DNA from: Avoscillospira sp945864925
GTDB lineage: Bacteria; Bacillota; Clostridia; Oscillospirales; Oscillospiraceae
DNA length: 5,970 nt
Reading direction: 5' to 3'
Assembly (NCBI GenBank): GCA_945830595.1
Contig: CALZZH010000152.1
Span: 1-5,970, forward strand
Numbering within the stretch: the first letter of the stretch is position 1; each line of letters begins with the position of its first letter. Below, piece by piece: positions 4,114 to 5,970 of this stretch. The position numbers and the translations under genes were made by a program. The notes beneath the pieces were generated by a model. It ran no database searches, was not told the DNA's origin, and was given only the letters and a program-made list of their open reading frames with translations.

Positions 4114-5370
4114 TCATCTGATCTGCCCGCTGCCCTGGATCACATACTTGGTGGTGGTCAGCTCCTCCAGACCCATGGGGCCCCGGGCGTGGAGCTTCTG
4201 GGTGGAGATCCCCATCTCACAGCCCAGGCCGAATTCGCCGCCGTCAGTGAACCGGGTGGAGCAGTTGACGTACACCGCCGCACTGTCCACTGCCCGGGCA
4301 AAGCGCTCCGCCGTCTCTGCGTTGGCCGTAACGATGGCCTCGCTGTGGCCCGTGGAGTGCAGGGCGATATGGCCGATAGCCTGGTCGGCGTCGTCCACCA
4401 CGGCCACCGCCAGAATGTAGTCCAAAAATTCCGTGTCAAAATCCGTCTCGCCTGCCGGCGTGCCATCGATGATGGCCGCCGCAGCGGGGTCCAGCCGCAG
4501 TTCCACCGGCGGCTTGCCGTCAGCGATGCGGTCATCCACCAGGCGGGTGCGGAGCTTGGGCAGAAATTCCGCCGCAATCTCCCGGTGCACCAGGCAGACC
4601 TCCTCGGCGTTGCATACGGAGGGCCGGCTGGTTTTGGCGTTTTCGATGATTCGCAGGGCCATGGCCTGATCGGCATCCTTGTCCACATAGACGTGGCAGA
4701 TGCCGGTGCCGGTCTGGATACAGGGTACCCGGGCATGTTCCGTACAGGCCCGGATCAGCCCCGCACCGCCCCGGGGAATCAGCAGATCCACATAGCCCAC
4801 GGCGGTCATCAGCTCGTTGGCGCTGGTCCGGGAGGTGTCCTGCACCAGCTGCACCAGTTCCGCCGGCAGGTCGGCAGCCTCCAGGCCCGCCTGCATGGCA
4901 TCCACAATGGCGTTGGCAGAACGGAAAGCCTCTTTGCCGCCCCGCAGGACGCAGGCGCTGCCGGCCTTCAGAGCCAGAGCCGCCGCATCGGAGGTGACAT
5001 TGGGGCGGCTCTCATAGATGATGGCGATGACGCCCATGGGCACGCCCACCTGCTCGATCACCAGGCCGTTGGGCCGCACCACCCGTTTGCGGACCCGGCC
5101 CACGGGATCCGGCAGCGCCGCCACCTGGCGGATGCCGCCGGCCATGGCCAGAATCCGGTCGGCGTTCAGCGCCAGGCGGTCCAGCATCACCGGGGAAATA
5201 TGGCCCCGGGCGGCCTCCAGATCCAGAATGTTGGCCTGCAGAATGGCGCCGGTCTCCGCCTCCAGGGCCTCCGCCATGGCCAGCAGCGCCCGGTTCTTCC
5301 GCTCCGTATCCGTCCGGGCCAGCACCGGCGCCGCCGCTTTGGCCTGCTGCAGCAGTTCCTTGGTGGTCAT
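4114..5370 (-). CDS. proA: Gamma-glutamyl phosphate reductase (glutamate-5-semialdehyde dehydrogenase)
   Basis: The enzyme reduces the unstable gamma-glutamyl phosphate made by ProB to glutamate-5-semialdehyde with NADPH; this then cyclises to pyrroline-5-carboxylate for ProC. The 418 residues match the family length. Diagnostic blocks are GVPMGVIAIIYESRPNVTSD (109-128) in the cofactor domain, ALKAGSACVLRGGKEA (133-148), VDLLIPRGG (194-202), and catalytic Cys253 in the RPSVCNAEE motif (249-257). The C-terminal block runs from about residue 370 to 409 (STRFTDGGEFGLG, then GISTQKLHARGPMG and TTTKY). Its ATG overlaps the proB stop as ATGA (5367-5370), suggesting translational coupling, helped by GGGGAG six bases upstream. 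Coupling fits the need to pass a labile intermediate from ProB to ProA. No missing residues were seen. Confidence 0.97.
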   Translation of the reverse strand: MTTKELLQQAKAAAPVLARTDTERKNRALLAMAEALEAETGAILQANILDLEAARGHISPVMLDRLALNADRILAMAGGIRQVAALPDPVGRVRKRVVRPNGLVIEQVGVPMGVIAIIYESRPNVTSDAAALALKAGSACVLRGGKEAFRSANAIVDAMQAGLEAADLPAELVQLVQDTSRTSANELMTAVGYVDLLIPRGGAGLIRACTEHARVPCIQTGTGICHVYVDKDADQAMALRIIENAKTSRPSVCNAEEVCLVHREIAAEFLPKLRTRLVDDRIADGKPPVELRLDPAAAAIIDGTPAGETDFDTEFLDYILAVAVVDDADQAIGHIALHSTGHSEAIVTANAETAERFARAVDSAAVYVNCSTRFTDGGEFGLGCEMGISTQKLHARGPMGLEELTTTKYVIQGSGQIR

Positions 5371-5970
5371 TCCGCTCTCCCCTTTCCCAAAAAACGGGTT
5401 CCCACAGCCTTGCCCTCGAAAATCTCGTAGAGCACCTCCGGCCGCTCACCGTTGGCAATGAGCATCTCCACACCGGCCTCCATGGCGATTCCCGCAGCCC
5501 GGAGTTTGGTGGCCATGCCGCCGGAGCCCAGGGCGGAGCCGGCGCCGCCTGCCAGGGCCAGAATCTCCGGCGTCAGAGCCTCCACCACAGGAATCAGCTC
5601 CGCGTCGGGATGGCTCCGGGGATCCGCCGTATACAGGCCGTCGATGTCCGACAGCAAAATCAGCCAGTCCGCCTCCACCAGCCGGGCCACAATGGCGGAG
5701 AGGGTGTCGTTTTCGCCGATGGTGGTCTCGATGCCGATCTCGTCCGTGGCCACGGCGTCGTTTTCGTTGATGATCGGCAGCGCCTGAAACTCCATCAGCC
5801 GCTCCAGGCTGTCCCGGACATGGCCGCTGCGGCGGGAATCCCGCAGATCGTCTGCCGTCAGCAGCAGCTGGGCCACGGCGTGATGGTACTCGGAAAACAG
5901 CTTGTCATAGACGTACATCAGCTCGCACTGGCCCACCGCGGCGGCGGCCTGCTTGCCGGGCATGTCCGCC
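5367..5970 (-). CDS. proB: Glutamate 5-kinase, short form without PUA domain (5' end outside window)
   Basis: The enzyme phosphorylates the gamma-carboxyl of L-glutamate using ATP, the committed and usually proline-inhibited step of proline synthesis. About 200 C-terminal codons are visible; the N-terminal portion of the amino-acid-kinase fold, with its VKxGTS-type loop, lies beyond 5970. Visible family blocks are KQAAAAVGQ then MYVYDKLFSEY, LPIINENDAV with the glutamate-binding Asn/Asp cluster (around 5757-5774), GENDTLSA, LLSDIDGLYTADPR, and GSGGMATKL with the lysine expected at the ATP site. The protein ends about 12 residues after the kinase domain (VGTRFLGKG), so it lacks the C-terminal PUA domain found in E. 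coli and B. subtilis ProB. This short form is known in other bacteria. The ATG shown at 5963 is internal, not the start. It is first in the visible proB-proA-proC order. Confidence 0.95.
   Translation of the reverse strand, partial: ADMPGKQAAAAVGQCELMYVYDKLFSEYHHAVAQLLLTADDLRDSRRSGHVRDSLERLMEFQALPIINENDAVATDEIGIETTIGENDTLSAIVARLVEADWLILLSDIDGLYTADPRSHPDAELIPVVEALTPEILALAGGAGSALGSGGMATKLRAAGIAMEAGVEMLIANGERPEVLYEIFEGKAVGTRFLGKGRAE

Noticed and set aside
3772..5430. 552-codon open frame on the plus strand opposite proA and proC
   Set aside because: It is antisense to two unmistakable enzymes, has no ribosome binding site, and encodes low-complexity Arg/Ala/His/Gly-rich sequence. GC-rich codon bias on the opposite strand explains it.

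Overview
The window looks like a GC-rich Gram-positive Clostridia chromosome, most likely an Oscillospiraceae-type gut anaerobe. This rests on strong AGGAGG-type ribosome binding sites, sigma-A-like promoters with 17-nt spacers and TGn extensions, a LAAC-type lipoprotein, GC-rich third codon positions, and short GC-rich hairpin repeats ending in CCCTACGG of a kind I associate with that family. The genus cannot be fixed from the sequence.

Layout. Positions 1-700 (minus strand) hold the first 233 codons of a lipoprotein substrate-binding subunit of a family-1 (sugar-type) ABC importer. It is preceded by a good promoter, a perfect 18-bp LacI/CcpA-type operator just downstream of the predicted transcription start, and a second, imperfect operator 143 bp upstream. 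Positions 701-1371 contain no gene. This stretch carries the divergent control regions and a cluster of five GC-rich hairpin repeats, four of them arranged as two inverted REPIN-like doublets. Positions 1372-2661 (plus) encode a full-length protein collinear with glucose-6-phosphate isomerase (PGI), but nearly every sugar-phosphate-binding and catalytic motif is replaced. Positions 2773-3183 (plus) encode a small unassigned P-loop protein with its own promoter and a sixth copy of the hairpin repeat at the predicted 5' end of its mRNA. A strong hairpin terminator follows at 3205-3230.

Positions 3282-5970 (minus) hold a tight proB-proA-proC cluster covering all enzymes from glutamate to proline: glutamate 5-kinase (5' end cut by the window, short form without PUA domain), gamma-glutamyl phosphate reductase, and pyrroline-5-carboxylate reductase. 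proB and proA overlap by ATGA, and proC starts 19 nt after proA. The cluster converges on the P-loop gene.

The sugar importer and proline operon are ordinary. The item most worth attention is the apparently active-site-dead PGI paralogue, followed by the small P-loop protein and the organised hairpin repeats. Nothing in the window ties the PGI-like and P-loop genes into a proven shared system. They are neighbours in the same orientation, each with its own predicted promoter.
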